Below the pieces are notes generated by a model. The model saw only the letters and a program-made list of their open reading frames with translations, was not told where the DNA came from and searched no databases. A DNA stretch of 60,614 bases from Verrucomicrobiota bacterium (GTDB taxonomy: Bacteria > Verrucomicrobiota > Verrucomicrobiia > Limisphaerales > Fontisphaeraceae): contig JBAXGN010000015.1 in assembly GCA_037139415.1 (NCBI GenBank), positions 1-60,614 on the forward strand, read 5' to 3'. The number at the start of each line of letters is the position of its first letter. Positions within the stretch are counted from its first letter, which is position 1. This document shows, in pieces, positions 58,224 through 60,614 of the stretch. Position numbers and translations under genes: made by a program.

Positions 58224-60560
58224 ATGACTTTTGCTATGCGTTTAAACCAATGGCGGCAAGCCGGGGTGATGCTGGTGTTAATGCTGGGGCAGGGGATGGT
58301 GCTGCTGGCGCAACCGATCACGCCACGCATTGGCTATGTGTTTCCCGCCGGTGGTCGCCAGGGAACCACGTTCCAGGTCAAGGTCGGTGGCCAGTATCTC
58401 GAGGGCGTCACCAATGCGTTTATCTGCGGCGGCGGGGTGCAGGTCAAGGTGGTGGATTTCAATAAGCCGTTGAGCGTTGGTCAGTTCACCAAACTGCGCG
58501 ATGAAATCAAGGAGTTGCAGGATAAAAAGAGCGAGGCCACCAAAAGCTCGAAGCGCTCGGGAAAGACCACCGCCACCTGGACGGCCGCCGATGAGAAACA
58601 GATCGAGGAAATCCGGGCCAAAATGTTTAAAAACCCGCCCAAGCGGCCAGGAAATCCCGCGATTGACGAGGTTGCCACCGTGCAAGTCACCATCGCACCG
58701 GATGCGGAACCCGGTGAACGTGAGGTGCGGCTGGGCACGCCGTTTGGACTGTCGAATCCGTTGATTTTCTTTGTTAGCCAACTGACCGAGTACGCGGAGA
58801 AGAATGCAAAACCCACCGAGGAAAAGGGAAACTTTAAATCGTTCAAGAAAAAGACCACGGACCAGACCCGCTATATCGGCTCGGATACCCAGATCACTCT
58901 GCCCGCCACCGTGAACGGGCAGATTATGCCCGGGGCTGTGGACCACTACCGGTTTTATGCGCGCAAAGGGACGCGGCTGGTTGTTGTGGCGCGCGCGCGG
59001 CAACTGATTCCATATCTCCCCGATGCGGTGCCCGGCTGGTTTCAGGCCACGCTGGCGCTCTTTGATTCCAAAGGCAAGGAACTCGCCTATGACGATGATT
59101 TCCAATGCAACCCTGACCCGGTCCTCTATTTCGAGATACCGCGTGATGGCGAGTACATGGTCGAGGTGAAGGATGCCATCTATCGCGGACGCGAGGATTT
59201 CGTTTACCGTATTACTTTGGGGGAACTGCCGTTCGTGACGGGCATCTTCCCGCTGGGCGGTCCAGTTGGAAGTAAAACCAGCGTTGAACTGAAAGGCTGG
59301 AATTTGCCGGTGACCAATATTGTGCAGGATGCCTCGAACTTGGAGCCGGGCATTCATTCGCTGGCGTTGCGCAAAGAAGACCGGGTCATCAACCGTGTGC
59401 CGTTCATGGTGGATAACCTGCCGGAATGCCTGGAGCGGGAGCCGAACACCTCGGAATCCCCGCAGCGGATCACCCTGCCAGTCATTGTCAACGGGCGGAT
59501 TGGCGCGCCGGGCGATTGGGACGTGTTCTGCTTTGACGGCAAGGCTGGCAGCGAGATCGTCGCTGAAGTCTTTGCGCGCCGGCTCAATTCGCCGCTGGAT
59601 TCCATGCTCAAGCTGACGGATGCCGCCGGCAAGCAACTCGCCTTTAATGATGATCACGAGGATAAAGGATCGGGCTTGAACACGCATCACGCGGATTCCT
59701 TTCTGCGCGCCACCCTGCCGGCGAACGGCACCTACTACCTGTACCTTGGCGATGCCCAGCGCAAAGGCGGCCCCGAATTTGCCTATCGTCTGCGCGTCAG
59801 CGCACCGCAACCCGACTTTGCGTTGCGTGTGGTGCCCTCGAGCGTCAGTGTGCGCGGTGGGACTTCGGTGCCGATCACGGTGTATGCGTTGCGCAAGGAC
59901 GGGTTCAGCAATGAAATCGCGCTGGTGCTCAAAGATGCGCCGGCGGGGTTCACGCTGACTGGCGCCAAAGTGCCGGCTGGGCAGGATCAGGTGCGGCTCA
60001 CCCTCACCGCACCGGCAATCACTCAGGACTACCCGGTCAGCCTTCATCTGGTGGGCACCGCCACTCTTCAGGGGCGGACAGTGACTCGCCTTGGCGTGCC
60101 GGCGGATGATATGATGCAGGCGTTTGCCTATCGGCATCTGGTGCCCGCCCAGGAATTCAAAGTGGATGTGTTTGGCCGCTACATGGCCAAGCGCTCTGTG
60201 AGGATACTGAGTGCCACCCCGGTGAAAATCCCTGCTGGCGGCACTGCCCGCCTCGAGGTTGGCATCCCGCTGATCTCTGCGTTTGTTGGCAAGATAGACT
60301 TGGAATTAAGTGAGCCGCCGGAAGGCATCTCCATCAAAAACATCGCGCCGGCGGGCGAAGGCACGGAGATTGTTTTGCAGTGCGATGGTGCCAAAGCCAA
60401 ACCCGGTCTGAAAGGAAACCTGATTTTCACGGCCTTCGCGGGGAAATTTCCGAACGCGCCAGCCAAGACCAAGCCCGGGATGGGCAAGTTCCGGCCTTCG
60501 CTGGGCGCTTTGCCGGCGGTACCGTTTGAAATCGTGGAGCAGAAACTCTCCGCTAAATGA
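58224..60560 (+). CDS. Secreted PPC-domain protein
   Basis: This 778-residue protein has a signal peptide (VMLVLMLGQGMVLLA) and repeated beta-sandwich domains. Two PPC-like domains are visible at about 220-330 (NGQIMPGAVDHYRFYARKGTRL, LAYDDDFQCNPDP) and 400-525 (GRIGAPGDWDVFCFDGKAGSEI, QLAFNDDHEDKGSG). IPT/TIG-like strands precede them near 30-60. The Asp-rich turn DDDF may bind calcium. These proteins occur downstream of DUF1501 genes in Planctomycetes and Verrucomicrobia and probably assist with surface glycan or metal processing; the true function is unknown. Start ATG 58224 is favoured over the GTG at 58221. Confidence 0.88.
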   Translation: MTFAMRLNQWRQAGVMLVLMLGQGMVLLAQPITPRIGYVFPAGGRQGTTFQVKVGGQYLEGVTNAFICGGGVQVKVVDFNKPLSVGQFTKLRDEIKELQDKKSEATKSSKRSGKTTATWTAADEKQIEEIRAKMFKNPPKRPGNPAIDEVATVQVTIAPDAEPGEREVRLGTPFGLSNPLIFFVSQLTEYAEKNAKPTEEKGNFKSFKKKTTDQTRYIGSDTQITLPATVNGQIMPGAVDHYRFYARKGTRLVVVARARQLIPYLPDAVPGWFQATLALFDSKGKELAYDDDFQCNPDPVLYFEIPRDGEYMVEVKDAIYRGREDFVYRITLGELPFVTGIFPLGGPVGSKTSVELKGWNLPVTNIVQDASNLEPGIHSLALRKEDRVINRVPFMVDNLPECLEREPNTSESPQRITLPVIVNGRIGAPGDWDVFCFDGKAGSEIVAEVFARRLNSPLDSMLKLTDAAGKQLAFNDDHEDKGSGLNTHHADSFLRATLPANGTYYLYLGDAQRKGGPEFAYRLRVSAPQPDFALRVVPSSVSVRGGTSVPITVYALRKDGFSNEIALVLKDAPAGFTLTGAKVPAGQDQVRLTLTAPAITQDYPVSLHLVGTATLQGRTVTRLGVPADDMMQAFAYRHLVPAQEFKVDVFGRYMAKRSVRILSATPVKIPAGGTARLEVGIPLISAFVGKIDLELSEPPEGISIKNIAPAGEGTEIVLQCDGAKAKPGLKGNLIFTAFAGKFPNAPAKTKPGMGKFRPSLGALPAVPFEIVEQKLSAK

Positions 60561-60614
60561 GTTAACCTATCTTTCGACACTGGCGGCATTTTTTTTGAAG
60601 GAACGATGGATTCA

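Noticed and set aside
58278-60137. 619-residue open frame on the - strand opposite the PPC-domain gene
   Set aside because: Long only because of codon bias in the real gene. The + strand frame has a signal peptide and PPC domains; the - frame has none.
1-60614. tRNA, rRNA or CRISPR array
   Set aside because: No cloverleaf-like gene, rRNA core sequence or regularly spaced repeat array was recognised by reading; a covariance-model scan would be needed to exclude a tRNA fully.

Overview
The window looks like chromosome of a soil or freshwater Verrucomicrobiota bacterium, most likely near Limisphaerales/Pedosphaeraceae. This is inferred from a secreted protein whose C-terminus ends in an FYRL-type tail, a DUF1501 gene followed by a PPC-domain gene, a DUF6600 protein, two DUF2934 proteins, and many A/C-rich gene leaders without Shine-Dalgarno sequences. 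No rRNA or tRNA gene was seen, so the placement is an inference. LAYOUT. (1) 1-2296: 3' part of a GH94 phosphorylase-type gene. (2) 2.3-46.8 kb: about 44 kb in which every credible gene is on the + strand and most belong to families linked to general stress, envelope or osmotic tolerance. These include PRC-barrel, BON, DnaK, GrpE, DnaJ-type, three multi-sensor hybrid histidine kinases, DUF2934, low-affinity iron permease-like, LemA/TPM, Dps, RNB exonuclease, MscS, pyruvate kinase/alcohol dehydrogenase/pyruvate decarboxylase, a YqjD-YqjE-YqjK-like trio, AI-2E, CsbD, dodecin, DoxX, a NitT/TauT-type ABC transporter and DUF3309. (3) 46.8-47.3 kb: a transposase remnant closing the block. (4) 47.5-56.6 kb: a secreted clan GH-A hydrolase and a type IIG restriction-modification gene (both -), a divergent SNF2 helicase/SWIM/winged-helix operon, and a lone receiver (-). 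(5) 56.8-60.6 kb: DUF1501 and PPC-domain pair. MAIN DISCOVERY. Twelve copies of a palindromic element, GTAGGGTTACACCCCATAGC or TGGGGTGAACACCCCATAGC, lie only between genes, each in front of a stress transcription unit of the block. In 8 of 12 copies the element is followed after exactly 19 nt by a hexamer TANNNT (usually TANNGT). Two more have TATTAT after 20 nt, and two have a one-base-off hexamer at 19 nt. The element would be centred near -43 of the inferred start, like a class II activator site or an alternative-sigma promoter. Its binding protein is not evident in the window. One copy drives a PRC-barrel gene followed by the three kinases, so the sensors are probably in the same regulon. 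HOW THE GENES MAY WORK TOGETHER (inference). The kinases sense stress, and the regulon reinforces the envelope (PRC, BON, LemA, DUF883), protects DNA and protein (Dps, DnaK/GrpE/DnaJ), relieves osmotic load (MscS) and supplies glycolytic and fermentative enzymes (aldolase, pyruvate kinase, pyruvate decarboxylase, alcohol dehydrogenase). The block also carries deletion and recombination scars: a stress-protein/phosphoketolase chimera, an aldolase/transketolase junction, a duplicated MscS fragment, an RNB gene with a borrowed N-terminus, a truncated MacA-like gene, and a perfect PAS-PAS duplication in one kinase.
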